A stretch of 64,000 bases of DNA, taken from contig NZ_JODC01000016.1 in the NCBI RefSeq assembly GCF_000720765.1, forward strand, positions 124,001-188,000. The letters run 5' to 3'. The first letter of the stretch is position 1. Every line of letters starts with the position of its first letter. The position numbers and the translations under genes were made by a program. The notes beneath the pieces are model-generated. The model did not search any database. It had not been told where the DNA came from and saw nothing but the letters and a program-made list of their open reading frames with translations. Positions 35,406 to 43,824 of the stretch are shown here, piece after piece. The stretch is from Streptomyces sp. NRRL S-646. GTDB taxonomy: Bacteria > Actinomycetota > Actinomycetes > Streptomycetales > Streptomycetaceae.

Positions 35406-35903
35406 ATGAATCCCGTGATCGACGGCCTAGCTGCTTCCGAGGTGGACTGCCTCGAGCACCTCTGGGGGCAGCTTCTGGCCCACCACAGTCGGGAGGCCGC
35501 ACACCTGACGGCTCTCGGCGGGGTTCGCTCGCCCGAGGACTCGTGGCGTCTGCGGCGGGGACAGTACCTCGAATGGCTGCGGGAGCCGCTTGCCGCGGTA
35601 CTGGTTGCTCGGGATGGGTCCCAACTGCTCGGCTATGCGGTTGTGCGCGTCCTCGACGCCCCTGGTTCATGGCAGTGGGGGGACCAAGTCGGTGTGCTGG
35701 AAACCCTCGTGGTCGATGACGAAGCTCGAGGTGCCGGAGTTGGGCAGGCCCTTGTCAGGGCCGCGCGCGAGCGTCTCGCCGGGTCGGGTGTCCAGGTCAT
35801 GAAGGTCTCCGTCATCGCGGGCAACGCAGGTGCCCTGCGCTTCTACCAGCGGGAAGGCGCCGTGGACTTCGTGAACACGCTGGTCATGCCCGTCTCGGGG
35901 TGA
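35406..35903 (+). CDS. GNAT family N-acetyltransferase
   Basis: A 165-residue acetyl-CoA-dependent transferase. LLGYAVVRVLDAPGSW forms beta-4, and GVLETLVVDDEARGAGVGQA, LVRAARERLAGSGVQVM carries the acetyl-CoA pyrophosphate loop (R/Q-x-x-G-x-G/A as ARGAGVG). VIAGNAGALRFYQREGAVDF is motif B. Substrate unknown. Single gene with an ATG at 35406. Confidence 0.88.
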   Translation: MNPVIDGLAASEVDCLEHLWGQLLAHHSREAAHLTALGGVRSPEDSWRLRRGQYLEWLREPLAAVLVARDGSQLLGYAVVRVLDAPGSWQWGDQVGVLETLVVDDEARGAGVGQALVRAARERLAGSGVQVMKVSVIAGNAGALRFYQREGAVDFVNTLVMPVSG

Positions 35904-35917
35904 CGGCTCAGACCGGA

Positions 35918-36265
35918 TCAGTGTCCGCCTCGATGATGGCGCTGCATGCGCAGCGGCAGAATCCTGGTGGACTCCTCATGCAGCCTTGACCGGGTACTGA
36001 GTCCAAGTACGGATGCCGAATCAGGGGCGAAGTTGGTCTTCGGCTCGGTGCGGGCGTTGCGCCAGCGGATGTAGGCGGCGATGGCGGCGTTCTGTTCGTC
36101 GTGAGAGCGGTGGTCGGTGCCGTTGAGCGCGACGTAGCGCAGGGCCGCGAACTCCGATTCGATCCAGTTCAGCCAGGAGCCGTAGGTCGGCAGAAAGACC
36201 AGTTCGACGTCGTTGCCGGCGGTCCATGTGCGGACCGCGGCGTGCTTGTGCGGGGAAAAGCTATA
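35918..36265 (-). pseudogene. IS630-family transposase, C-terminal remnant
   Basis: HKHAAVRTWTAGNDVELVFL, PTYGSWLNWIESEFAALRYV, ALNGTDHRSHDEQNAAIAAY is the last DDE portion of IS630 transposases (the final catalytic Glu lies in NWIE). The first two-thirds are absent. With the N-terminal piece at 21948 it shows that at least one IS630 type has been active here. Confidence 0.75.
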
Positions 36266-36332
36266 TGGCCCGCGCACGGACGGTGACCGTCCGCAGAACA
36301 CAGCCGCGGCGAGCCCCTCGCACCGTCACAAC

Positions 36333-36833
36333 TCAGGCTTCCACAGAGGTGCCCGCCATCGCCCCCGGTGGACGCATCATGAAAACGTCGACCCGGTCCT
36401 CGGCTTCCATGACGAATCCGTGACGTTCATAGAGCCGCCGGGCAGCACTCCCCTGCAGGACGTTCAAGCCCACGGTCATGCCCTGCGCATCCGCTCGCTC
36501 CAGTACCGTGCGCAACACGGCCGACCCCAGCCCCCGGCCCTGACAGTGCGGAGCCAGGTAGAAATGCTCCAGCCACTGCCTGCCTCCGACCGGCCGGACC
36601 GTGACGCATCCTGCCAGTTCACTGTGGAGCATGATGACCCACGTGTGCTGCACGGAAAAGGAGTCCCGCAACCGCTGCCGTACCCGGTGCTCGTCATAGC
36701 GCCCCAGACGTTCCAAGTCCGCGCGCATGACCGCCGCCCGCAACTCCGCGATCACCTCAACATCCGTCGCCACTGCACCACGCAACACCCAGCCCCCGTC
36801 GTTTACCGACGCGGCCCCTGCAGACACGGCCAT
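36333..36833 (-). CDS. GNAT family N-acetyltransferase
   Basis: A 166-residue acetyltransferase: AVATDVEVIAELRAAVMRAD, HTWVIMLHSELAGCVTVRPV, LEHFYLAPHCQGRGLGSAVL (acetyl-CoA loop QGRGLG), RTVLERADAQGMTVGLNVLQ, GSAARRLYERHGFVMEAED. The frame is open 28 codons further upstream in a glycine-rich stretch without homology, so I use the ATG at 36833. Substrate unknown. Confidence 0.85.
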   Translation of the reverse strand: MAVSAGAASVNDGGWVLRGAVATDVEVIAELRAAVMRADLERLGRYDEHRVRQRLRDSFSVQHTWVIMLHSELAGCVTVRPVGGRQWLEHFYLAPHCQGRGLGSAVLRTVLERADAQGMTVGLNVLQGSAARRLYERHGFVMEAEDRVDVFMMRPPGAMAGTSVEA

Positions 36834-37037
36834 CGCCGATCCCCCACCACTGCCCCACACCCCACCATCCACGACCGTAGTATCCCAACCCACCACCCCC
36901 AACAGACACATCGCCACCCAACCCCAACCACCCCGACGCCCTCACACGCCAGGCCGACAGCACGACACACAGGCCGACAGCACAGGCATGTACAGGCTTC
37001 CAACAACCCCCTCACCACACACCCGCGCCACTGAAGA

Positions 37038-37290
37038 TCAGACCCAACCCGCCAACGGCCACACGAACGCCCAAGCGACAACTGGCGGGCCAAGGGCGTG
37101 GGCCCGGTCGAGGAAGTCGTCCATCGCCTCGCTGTGCTGTTGCCAGTTGCGTGCCGGCATCGCTGCCAGCTCCCCATTCGCACAGTCGGCAATCAGGCAG
37201 AACTGCCCGAAGAAGGTCAGGCCCGAGGCCTGGGCGAGAGCAGCATTCGCCTCTTCTGCCGCGCGAGGCAGAAGGCCGCGCTGCGCCCTC
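37038..37290 (-). pseudogene. C-terminal gene fragment
   Basis: EEANAALAQASGLTFFGQFC, LIADCANGELAAMPARNWQQ, HSEAMDDFLDRAHALGPPVV has genuine codon usage, but no start is visible and upstream sequence (to 37390) is not coding-like. Unrecognised product. Confidence 0.35.
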
Positions 37291-37390
37291 CCGGGGGCAT
37301 GAGACCAGGCCGCCGCCCCCGGAAGAAGATCGTGCGCCTCGCTGCGCCCGGAGGGCGCTGACAGGCCAACAGGCACGCGCCAAGATGGCG

Positions 37391-37816
37391 TCAGGCGGGC
37401 CGCGGGGCGGGCGTTGCCGCAGCGGCCGCGACCTTGCGGGTCTCGCGCATTATCAGCAGGCCGTTGACCACCATCAGTGTCGCGGTCAAGGCGTGGACGC
37501 CGAGTGCGGTGGCCACGGAGCCGTGGTGGGCCAGCACGGTGGTCATGTCGCCGTACGCGGCGAGGGCCTCCACCAGCAGCACCCAGCCCAGCGCCCGGCG
37601 GTGGCCCGTCACCAGCAGGATGCCCAGGACCAGGGCCAGGACCACGTCGCGGATTCCCTTGATGATCAGGAAGCCGCCGCCATCGCCGGACGGCCAGCTC
37701 GGCAGGCCGAAGGTCGGCGCCGTCGTCTCCGGGCTCAGGATGAACTCCGTCCCGAACCAGAGGATGAAGAGGACGAAGGCGGCGGCCAGGACGGTGTTGA
37801 TCTTCTTCAGCAACAT
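37391..37816 (-). CDS. DUF4267 family small membrane protein
   Basis: A 141-residue protein with four hydrophobic segments (KINTVLAAAFVLFILWFGTE; GIRDVVLALVLGILLV; ALGWVLLVEALAAYGDMTTV; ALGVHALTATLMVVNGLLI). The FILSPETTAPTFGLPSWPSG segment between the first two is the family's recognisable loop. Function unknown. GGGAGAAG precedes the ATG. Confidence 0.75.
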   Translation of the reverse strand: MLLKKINTVLAAAFVLFILWFGTEFILSPETTAPTFGLPSWPSGDGGGFLIIKGIRDVVLALVLGILLVTGHRRALGWVLLVEALAAYGDMTTVLAHHGSVATALGVHALTATLMVVNGLLIMRETRKVAAAAATPAPRPA

Positions 37817-37873
37817 TGTTCTTCTCCCTGCGAGTCTTGGTGAGCTTGGTGAGCTGAGTCGTATGGGGCCTGG

Positions 37874-38290
37874 TCAGGTGGCGCGGACCCGGCTGACGTG
37901 GCGGGCGTAGCGAGGGCGGCCGATGACGTGGCGGATGCCGCGTACCGGCGCGGGGAGGGCGGACCGGAGCACGGCGCGCTCGGCCAGGTTCGCGTCCTCC
38001 AGGACGAGGCCGCAGAGGGCGAGCTTGGGCGTGTTGGTCAGCAGGTGGTGACTCAGGCAGGCCCGTTCCTCTTCGGTGATGTGCTCGGCCGCAAGCACAA
38101 GGAGGATGGCCTCCTCGTCGTCGACTTGGTCGAGCAGGACCGGCTGCCGGTGATCGGCGGTCGCCGCCCACGCCGGAACCGCGGCGCCCGGCCTGGCCAA
38201 CGTGGCCGTAGTGCGCTCGTGCTGGGCCTGCCTGAACAGGACGACGTCCGCATCCAGATCGACCCGGAACAGGAGTGGCAGCCACAGTGG
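37874..38290 (-). CDS. Hypothetical protein, apparently lacking its 5' end
   Basis: The open frame begins directly after a TGA (38291-38293) with LWLPLLFRVDLDADVVLFRQ, AQHERTTATLARPGAAVPAW and continues DDEEAILLVLAAEHITEEER, LTNTPKLALCGLVLEDANLA. Codon bias is good throughout but there is no ATG/GTG near the beginning; a TTG at 38200 is the first candidate. Either a truncated gene or a short protein from TTG. Not recognised. Confidence 0.4.
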   Translation of the reverse strand, partial: PLWLPLLFRVDLDADVVLFRQAQHERTTATLARPGAAVPAWAATADHRQPVLLDQVDDEEAILLVLAAEHITEEERACLSHHLLTNTPKLALCGLVLEDANLAERAVLRSALPAPVRGIRHVIGRPRYARHVSRVRAT

Positions 38291-38375
38291 TCAACTGCCT
38301 CAAGCAGATGGATGCGTGACGCCCGGAGGAGGACGGGGCTTCTCCAGCTGCCCTCCTCCGGCTGCAGCTGCCGTG

Positions 38376-38726
38376 TCATACGTCGATCTGCTCGAAGATG
38401 TGCGGGTACGACACGATGTCGTCGGGGAACTCGGCGGCCATGCGCTGGAAGTCCGGGCTGCCGAACGCCGTGGCGAGCGCCTCTGTCGACTCCCAGACCG
38501 CGACGTTCATCAGAAGCCGGCTGTCCGCCGTTCCCTTGTGCATCTGCAGGGAGACAAATCCCGGCTGAGCCTTCATGAACTCCGCCTGCCTCCGAAAGAG
38601 GGCCAGGAACGACTCAGTCCTCCCCTTCGGAACGACGAAGGTATTGGCCAGGACTATGGGCCCGGTTTTCTCCTTGAACTGCGTGAACATCGGCGTATTC
38701 GGGTCGAGACTGCGCAACTCGGCCAT
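38376..38726 (-). CDS. Antibiotic biosynthesis monooxygenase (ABM) domain protein
   Basis: A 116-residue single-domain dimeric alpha-beta barrel protein: GPIVLANTFVVPKGRTESFL, ALFRRQAEFMKAQPGFVSLQ, MHKGTADSRLLMNVAVWEST, EALATAFGSPDFQRM. These are cofactor-free monooxygenases or haem-degrading relatives. GAGGAAG precedes ATG 38726; a GTG nine bases upstream is possible. Substrate unknown; no polyketide genes are nearby. Confidence 0.85.
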   Translation of the reverse strand: MAELRSLDPNTPMFTQFKEKTGPIVLANTFVVPKGRTESFLALFRRQAEFMKAQPGFVSLQMHKGTADSRLLMNVAVWESTEALATAFGSPDFQRMAAEFPDDIVSYPHIFEQIDV

Positions 38727-38908
38727 TCTCGGCACTTCCTCTCGCTATCGGTCAGTGGGTGTCGCCGGCGCCCGCGGCCTGTGGAGTACCAGCGGATTTC
38801 GAGGGTGTGGGTGTGCGGGTCCTGGATGCAGATGGAGATGGCGCTGCCACACTTCGGGCGCACCGTCGAGCGGTTCGGCCGACGACCGGGCGGTATCGGC
38901 CCGCGGGC

Positions 38909-39355
38909 TCAGGTGAGGGCGGCGACCAGCAGGGCGAAGGCGGCGATGATGACGGCGACGCGGACGTAGTGGAAGCGGTCCCAGCGGTTCATCTGCTCCT
39001 TCCAGTCGGCGGGCCGGTTCTCGGGGGTCCATGTCTTGTTGCGGTTGTTGATCGGGACGAGCAGCAGAAGCGACATGATCACGCTGAGGATCAGCAGTGC
39101 GGCGGCGGTGACTACGAGGCCGGTGCCGTGGTGGTGCCACCCGACGGCGGCCCAGATGCCGACGAGGACGAGGGAGCCGATGTACCAGAACGGCATCACG
39201 GCGCCGAGCATCCGGCCCCCGTGGGCTCGGGCGAGCTGGTCACTGTCCTCCGGGAGTGCGTTGAAGATCGGGTTCATGACGAAGGCGACGGAGAACTCCA
39301 CCCCCACCATCACGCCGACGGCCACGGTGGTGACGACCTCGAGTGCGCTGAGCAT
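38909..39355 (-). CDS. DUF1772 family membrane protein
   Basis: A 148-residue protein with four membrane helices (LEVVTTVAVGVMVGVEFSVA; MPFWYIGSLVLVGIWAAVGW; LVVTAAALLILSVIMSLLLL; YVRVAVIIAAFALLVAALT) and the conserved VPINNRNKTW ... DWKEQMNRWDRFHYVRV block of DUF1772. Its function is unknown, but it is regularly divergent from a TetR regulator, as here, and may respond to toxic small molecules. GGAGGGG ribosome site; -10 TAGATT and -35 TTGCCT lie in the operator region. Confidence 0.88.
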   Translation of the reverse strand: MLSALEVVTTVAVGVMVGVEFSVAFVMNPIFNALPEDSDQLARAHGGRMLGAVMPFWYIGSLVLVGIWAAVGWHHHGTGLVVTAAALLILSVIMSLLLLVPINNRNKTWTPENRPADWKEQMNRWDRFHYVRVAVIIAAFALLVAALT

Positions 39356-39372
39356 GACGACCCCTCCAGAAT

Positions 39373-39436
39373 CTAGCGTTGCTAGCTGATGAGGCAACGC
39401 TAGTACTGCTGCCGCTCGATTGTCTAGCGGTGCTAG
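39373..39436. promoter_or_regulatory. Paired TetR operators in the DUF1772/tetR intergenic region
   Basis: Two 13-bp palindromes CTAGC-G(T/G)T-GCTAG occur at 39373-39385 and 39424-39436, 51 bp apart centre to centre. A third half-site GCAACGCTAG (39394-39403) also pairs with the first to make 10-bp arms. One site overlaps the -10 of the DUF1772 gene, the other lies just before the tetR ATG. Confidence 0.7.
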
Positions 39437-39445
39437 GATCGAATC

Positions 39446-40024
39446 ATGTCGGTACAGGAACGCAAGCAGCGCGAACGGGCGGAGCGCGAGCGCCTCATCG
39501 TGGCGACGGCCCGCGAACTCGCCGAGCAACAGGGCTGGGACGCCGTCACCACCCGCCGGCTCGCCGAGCGCATCGAGTACAGCCAGCCCGTCCTCTACAG
39601 CCACTTCCGCGGCAAACGGGAGATCATCGGTGCCGTCGCCCTCCAGGGCGCCGCCGAAATGGCAGTCGCGGTACGCGCCGCGACCGCCGCCGCGGACGGC
39701 CCGCGCGAACGGGTCGCCGCCCTCGCCCACGCCTACCTCGACTTCGCCGCACGCAACCCCGCGGTCTACGACGCCTTGTTCCAGCTCGACGGCGGCCTCG
39801 CGTACGCGCAGGAGGACACCCCACAACCTCTCAAGGACGCCTTCGCCGCCCTGCTGGAGAGCCTCGGCGAGGTCGCCGGGGACGGCGTCCATCCCGGGCT
39901 GTTCACCGAGGCGTTCTGGGCGGCCCTGCACGGCCTTGCCACCCTGACGCGGGCGGGACGGCTGCCGCCGGAGCACACCGAGTGGAGGGTGGAGTTGCTG
40001 GTGGACCGGCTCGCCATGCTCTGA
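39446..40024 (+). CDS. TetR family transcriptional regulator
   Basis: A 192-residue repressor: KQRERAERERLIVATARELA, EQQGWDAVTTRRLAERIEYS, QPVLYSHFRGKREIIGAVAL is a TetR helix-turn-helix. The C-terminal part (AALAHAYLDFAARNPAVYDA, LFQLDGG) belongs to the TetR_C_33/WHG-like effector domain common in regulators divergent from DUF1772 genes. Only ten bases separate the second operator from its ATG, so it is probably autorepressed. Confidence 0.92.
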   Translation: MSVQERKQRERAERERLIVATARELAEQQGWDAVTTRRLAERIEYSQPVLYSHFRGKREIIGAVALQGAAEMAVAVRAATAAADGPRERVAALAHAYLDFAARNPAVYDALFQLDGGLAYAQEDTPQPLKDAFAALLESLGEVAGDGVHPGLFTEAFWAALHGLATLTRAGRLPPEHTEWRVELLVDRLAML

Positions 40025-40139
40025 CACGTCATCCTGGCGAATCCCGCAGCCGGAGCCCCAGTGCCCTGCCGCTGCCTGCCAGCGGCAATGCTTTGGGTGC
40101 AGGCCCTCGCGTGGCGGACGGGCGGCGAAGCGGTAGCGG

Positions 40140-40620
40140 GCCCCGGCACTTGAGGTTGGCGTGCTTCAGCGGGGAGACCCGGGCCACGTCCTCGTCCAGC
40201 ACGTCATGCTCCCGCAACTCGGGCGGCAGAACCCGCCGATGGCCGAAGGCGGCGTCGAGGCAGCGGGTCGTCCAGAGCAGGGTGGCATCAAGGACCAGGC
40301 CGAGCGCCCCGAGGGCGAGAAGTCGTGGCCCAGCATTGTGAACAGCTCGACCACGAGGCCGCGATACAAGGCGTCGTCGGTGGCGACCGTCTCCGGCTTC
40401 CCCTCGGCGTCGAGCTTCAGCAGCGCGTCCAGGATGTGCAGGGACTCGCGCGAGGTGCCCGGCATGACCATCTGTCCGATGCCCACGGCCCGGTCGTGAA
40501 CCGCATTCAGCCCGTTGACGCCGCGCTTGAAGTGGTAGCACTTCAGCGACGGTCGGCGTGGACGGTCCGCTTCGGCACGGAGAAGCGCAGCCGTCGACCG
40601 ATGCCAACAGCCCCTCGCGT
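40140..40620 (-). pseudogene. Tn3-family transposase, C-terminal remnant
   Basis: In one frame IGQMVMPGTSRESLHILDAL, LKLDAEGKPETVATDDALYR, GLVVELFTMLGHDFSP; in another LVLDATLLWTTRCLDAAFG, HDVLDEDVARVSPLKHANLK. Together these are the DDE-containing C-terminal part of a Tn3 transposase (VTTD-A-Y equivalent as VATDDALYR), with frameshifts and without resolvase or intact ends. Confidence 0.75.
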
Positions 40621-40763
40621 CAGAACTTCACGATCGACACCATCGCCTGAGCCTCGACACGACAACCACCCAAACGGCCAGTCTCATCTTCCCTTCATAA
40701 AGGAAAGGCCAGTCGAAGGGGTCGGTGAGAAAATGAAGTCAATTTTGAGATCCTGCAACAGAA

Positions 40764-41339
40764 TCAGGCTGCAAAACCGATGTTCGAGACGTACTCGTAC
40801 TGACCCCACTCGCTGCCCAGGTCGACCACAGCGTCGCTCACCCAGGCATCGTCCAATGCCTCGCCATCGTCTGCGGCCCAGGCCTCCACGATGCGGTCCC
40901 AGTGGCGCACGTTGAGGGTCCTGAAGCTGAGCTCGCGTTGCCGCGGTCGCGGGACCTGGGACTGATTGAGCGGGTGGAACTCGACGCGGGTGCCGCGTCC
41001 TTGCTTGTTGAGGCGGTCGAGCAGGTAGCGGGCCACGTTGCGACGCCGCACCGTGTAGTACGCGGCCTCAATGCGCTCCAGGTTCTTCTTCGAAGGGGTC
41101 CGCCTGCCGTCGAGCCATGTCCTGACCGTGCGGTCGGTGACCGTGAGACCCGCCTCACGCGCGGCGGCGCGCGCATGGTCGGTACGGATGAGGTAGTGCA
41201 ATCGCGCCAGCAGCCCACGCCGCTGCGTAATCGGAGTGGAGATGAAATTCGCGAGAGCGTCGAGCTGACGTGCCACGGCCTCATGCCCCTTGATCCCACG
41301 CGCCCCGAAAGCGCCGAAATCAATATTCCTCTCCGGCAC
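40764..41339 (-). CDS. Helix-turn-helix DNA-binding protein of mobile-element/terminal-protein-like layout
   Basis: A 191-residue protein with GTG start. Residues about 40-105 hold a helix-turn-helix: RRGLLARLHYLIRTDHARAA, AREAGLTVTDRTVRTWLDGR, RTPSKKNLERIEAAYYTVRR. The C-terminal half (RGTRVEFHPLNQSQVPRPRQ; LNVRHWDRIVEAWAADDGEA; VDLGSEWGQYEYVSNIGFAA) is beta-rich. The arrangement recalls the Streptomyces telomere terminal protein Tpg (about 185 residues, N-terminal HTH followed by KxxLxRIxxAxxxxRR), but direct identity is low and I infer only a similar architecture. It could also be a plasmid regulator. Confidence 0.6.
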   Translation of the reverse strand: MPERNIDFGAFGARGIKGHEAVARQLDALANFISTPITQRRGLLARLHYLIRTDHARAAAREAGLTVTDRTVRTWLDGRRTPSKKNLERIEAAYYTVRRRNVARYLLDRLNKQGRGTRVEFHPLNQSQVPRPRQRELSFRTLNVRHWDRIVEAWAADDGEALDDAWVSDAVVDLGSEWGQYEYVSNIGFAA

Positions 41340-41572
41340 CCCGACCCCTCACCCTCCGCGCAAATGGCGAATACCCACGCTCAGCCAACCCAACGCCGCC
41401 CAACACTACAGGAATTCAGCCGCCGGATTGCCTATGTCACAGTTGCTGCCGGAGCGCCGCAGCACGTCGCTGATGGCTCCATGAATGGGCTGGTCACAGT
41501 GGGCTGTGATCGCGTGCTGCTTCAGGTGTGGGCGCCGTGGGTGCTCGGGTCGCCAGGTGAGTGGTGGCGCGG

Positions 41573-42238
41573 CTACCGTGGGTGCACGGCGTAGGTCAGG
41601 TGCGTCACCCGCGGCGACGACTCCGAACGGACCGGCTCCAGCGCGACCCTGGACGCGTCCACGCCGTCGAGCAGGCGCGTGCCGGCGCCGAACAGCACCG
41701 GTGACAGCGTGATCGTGAACTCGTCGACCAGGCCGGCGTTCAGATACTGCAGGATCGTCGCGCCGCCGCCGGCGATGCGGATGTCGCGGTCGCCGGCGGC
41801 GGCGCGGGCCTGGTCGAGGGCGTGCTCGATGCCGTCGTTGACGAAGTGGAACGTGGTGCCGCCGGGACGCTCCCACGGGTCACGCCTGGCGTGTGTGACG
41901 ACGAAGACCGGGGTGTGGAAGGGCGCTTCCTTGGGCCATGCCTGCTCGCCGAGGTCGAACATGCGCTTGCCCATGACGCTCGCGCCGGTGCGCTCGAACG
42001 TCTCCCGCGCGATGTCGTTGTCGCGGCTCTCCTCGCCGCCTTCGCCGAGCTTCAGGTTCTCCCGGAAGAACCGCAGCGGGAAGACCCACTGCTGCAGCTC
42101 CGCCCACTGCGCCATCCAGCGTTGGACCTGCGGGTCGTCCTGCCGGTCGGGTGCGAAGAAGTCGTCAACGGGCAGCGATTCGGGCGCGATGAAGCCGTCC
42201 AGCGACATCGTCACACTGAAGAACACCGTGCCGGCCAT
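41573..42238 (-). CDS. Dihydrofolate reductase-like protein (RibD C-terminal domain family)
   Basis: A 221-residue NADPH-binding protein: VFFSVTMSLDGFIAPESLPV, ASVMGKRMFDLGEQAWPKEA, FVVTHARRDPWERPGGTTFH, IRIAGGGATILQYLNAGLVD (nucleotide loop), EFTITLSPVLFGAGTRLLDG. Its start overlaps the stop of the SRPBCC gene by one base, so it is translated from the arsR operon. Substrate unknown. Confidence 0.9.
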   Translation of the reverse strand: MAGTVFFSVTMSLDGFIAPESLPVDDFFAPDRQDDPQVQRWMAQWAELQQWVFPLRFFRENLKLGEGGEESRDNDIARETFERTGASVMGKRMFDLGEQAWPKEAPFHTPVFVVTHARRDPWERPGGTTFHFVNDGIEHALDQARAAAGDRDIRIAGGGATILQYLNAGLVDEFTITLSPVLFGAGTRLLDGVDASRVALEPVRSESSPRVTHLTYAVHPR

Positions 42239-42744
42239 CAGTCCTGCGCCCCCTTCCGGGCGAGGTCGCTGACGTAGGCGGCCAGGCTGCTCAGGGTCTG
42301 CCGGCCGCCCTCGATCGCGTGGTACTTCTCGACCGCCTCGTCGCGCAGTTCCTTGGTGGGGAACACCGTGCGCATCACGATCCGGGTCGCCGCGTCGTCC
42401 AGCGCGAAGGTCAGGACCGACTCGAAGGCGTTCGGGTCGTCGCGGGACTCACCGTGCAGCAGCTCGATCCGCTCCGGCGGGACGATCCGCAGCCAGCGGA
42501 TCCACTCCAAGTAGTCGGTCCCGTCCGGCCCGTGCAGCACGAAGTCCCACTCCCCGCCCTCGCGGAACTCGAAGGACCGCGTGGTGGTGGTGAATCCCTC
42601 CGGACCCCACCATCGCGACAGGTGCCGGACCTCGGTGAATGCCTCGAACACCAACTCCCGTGGGGCGTTGATGACCCGGGAGATCACGATCTCCCGGTCG
42701 GCCGCCGGCGGCTCCGCCGGCGTTTCCTGCCGTGCCTCTGTCAT
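42238..42744 (-). CDS. SRPBCC/AHSA1-domain protein
   Basis: A 168-residue ligand-binding helix-grip protein: IVISRVINAPRELVFEAFTE, VRHLSRWWGPEGFTTTTRSF, EFREGGEWDFVLHGPDGTDY, ATRIVMRTVFPTKELRDEAV. This is the Aha1/CalC-like family that regularly sits between an ArsR regulator and a RibD-like reductase. It starts three bases after the arsR stop. Ligand unknown. Confidence 0.9.
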   Translation of the reverse strand: MTEARQETPAEPPAADREIVISRVINAPRELVFEAFTEVRHLSRWWGPEGFTTTTRSFEFREGGEWDFVLHGPDGTDYLEWIRWLRIVPPERIELLHGESRDDPNAFESVLTFALDDAATRIVMRTVFPTKELRDEAVEKYHAIEGGRQTLSSLAAYVSDLARKGAQD

Positions 42745-42747
42745 CGG

Positions 42748-43089
42748 TCATTCCTCCTGCCGTGTCTGCTTGAGGTCCTGCACGTAGGTGTCCAGCCGGT
42801 CGAAAGTCTCGTTCCAGAACCGCTCGAACCCGCCGACCCACTCGTGGACCGGCCGCAGCCCGCGGGCGTCGAGGCCGTACAGGCGCTGCCTGCCTGCCCC
42901 GCGGACTCGCACCAGCCCCACCTCCCGCAGCACCCGCAGATGCTTGGACGCCCCCGGCTGACTCATCCCCAGCTCCCGGGCCAGGCCGCTCACCGGCCGC
43001 TCGCCCGTCCGCAACAGCGCCAGGATGTCCCGGCGCTGCGGCTCGGCGATCGCGTTGAACACGTCCGACGTCGTCGCTGCTCGTGCCAT
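42748..43089 (-). CDS. ArsR family transcriptional regulator
   Basis: A 113-residue winged-helix repressor: SDVFNAIAEPQRRDILALLR, TGERPVSGLARELGMSQPGA, SKHLRVLREVGLVRVRGAGR, QRLYGLDARGL. It lacks the metal-binding ELCVCD motif, so it senses something other than metals through the SRPBCC-associated subgroup. I choose ATG 43089; an ATG at 43098 also exists but would abut the operator. First gene of a three-gene operon. Confidence 0.92.
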   Translation of the reverse strand: MARAATTSDVFNAIAEPQRRDILALLRTGERPVSGLARELGMSQPGASKHLRVLREVGLVRVRGAGRQRLYGLDARGLRPVHEWVGGFERFWNETFDRLDTYVQDLKQTRQEE

Positions 43090-43096
43090 GACAGCC

Positions 43097-43124
43097 ATCG
43101 TATTCCGATATCGGAATACATCAA
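43097..43124 (-). promoter_or_regulatory. arsR operon promoter with 20-bp palindromic operator
   Basis: GTATTCCGATATCGGAATAC (43100-43119) is a perfect palindrome. On the minus strand TTGATG (43124-43119) and TACGAT (43102-43097), 16 bp apart, read as -35 and -10, so the operator fills the spacer. The predicted transcription start falls on or next to the ATG at 43089, suggesting a leaderless message. Confidence 0.7.
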
Positions 43125-43824
43125 GTCGAAGGTGGGAACCGAGCGCGCCTGATGCTCAGGCGCCGTCAATTCCCTGTCGATGCTCGGACTTCGTCTGCCT
43201 TGATGATGGGCAGGACGGCCGCTTCCGCGTCGCCGGTCAAGGCCGTGCCCGCCCACAAGGTCGGGACCGGCGCCGGCTCGAGACGGAGGTCGCTTCCGAA
43301 TGTGCGGGCTGCGTAGAAGAGGGCCTGCAGCTCGTCCACGTTCGTCAGGTCGAGCGCGCCGACCCGAGTGCCAGGTGTGGGTGACGGAGTGGTATGTGGA
43401 CACGGAGCGCAGCACGGCGCGCTGCCGGCACCAGCGGGTGTCGCCGCCGCGTGCCGCCTGGATCGTGACTTTGAGCAGCCCGTAGACGCTGAGCGAAGGG
43501 TGGGCGGTAAGGCTTTGTTCCGACCGTGAGGGGCGTCTGTGGCAACGCCCCCGCCTAGTTGTGGCGGCCGTTACGTGGCGTGCAGCCACGCGATGGCCGC
43601 ACGCCTGCAGACCACTGACGGTCGAACCGCTTTCAGGTGACCGCCATCGGTCTTGGCCATACCGATCGGCCAGGAGACGCCGGTGCCGGCGAGCCTGCGC
43701 TGCCATGTGCCCCTAACGGCGTCTGCCTGATGCCGTGGCCAGGATGCGAGGCCAGAGGGAGCGACAGATGATGGGACGAGCGGGCCGCGGCGCGATCACC
43801 ATTCTGGGGGCATGGAGATGCGAC
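43125..43824. other. Gene-poor stretch with a gene-end fragment
   Basis: On the minus strand 43420-43164 a frame with strong codon bias reads TRVGALDLTNVDELQALFYA, ARTFGSDLRLEPAPVPTLWA, GTALTGDAEAAVLPIIKADE and a stop; no start is found and the upstream part (around 43430-43500, VYGLLKVTIQAARGGDTRWC) is in another frame. This is a broken, unrecognised gene. Nothing convincing in 43500-43824. Confidence 0.4.
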
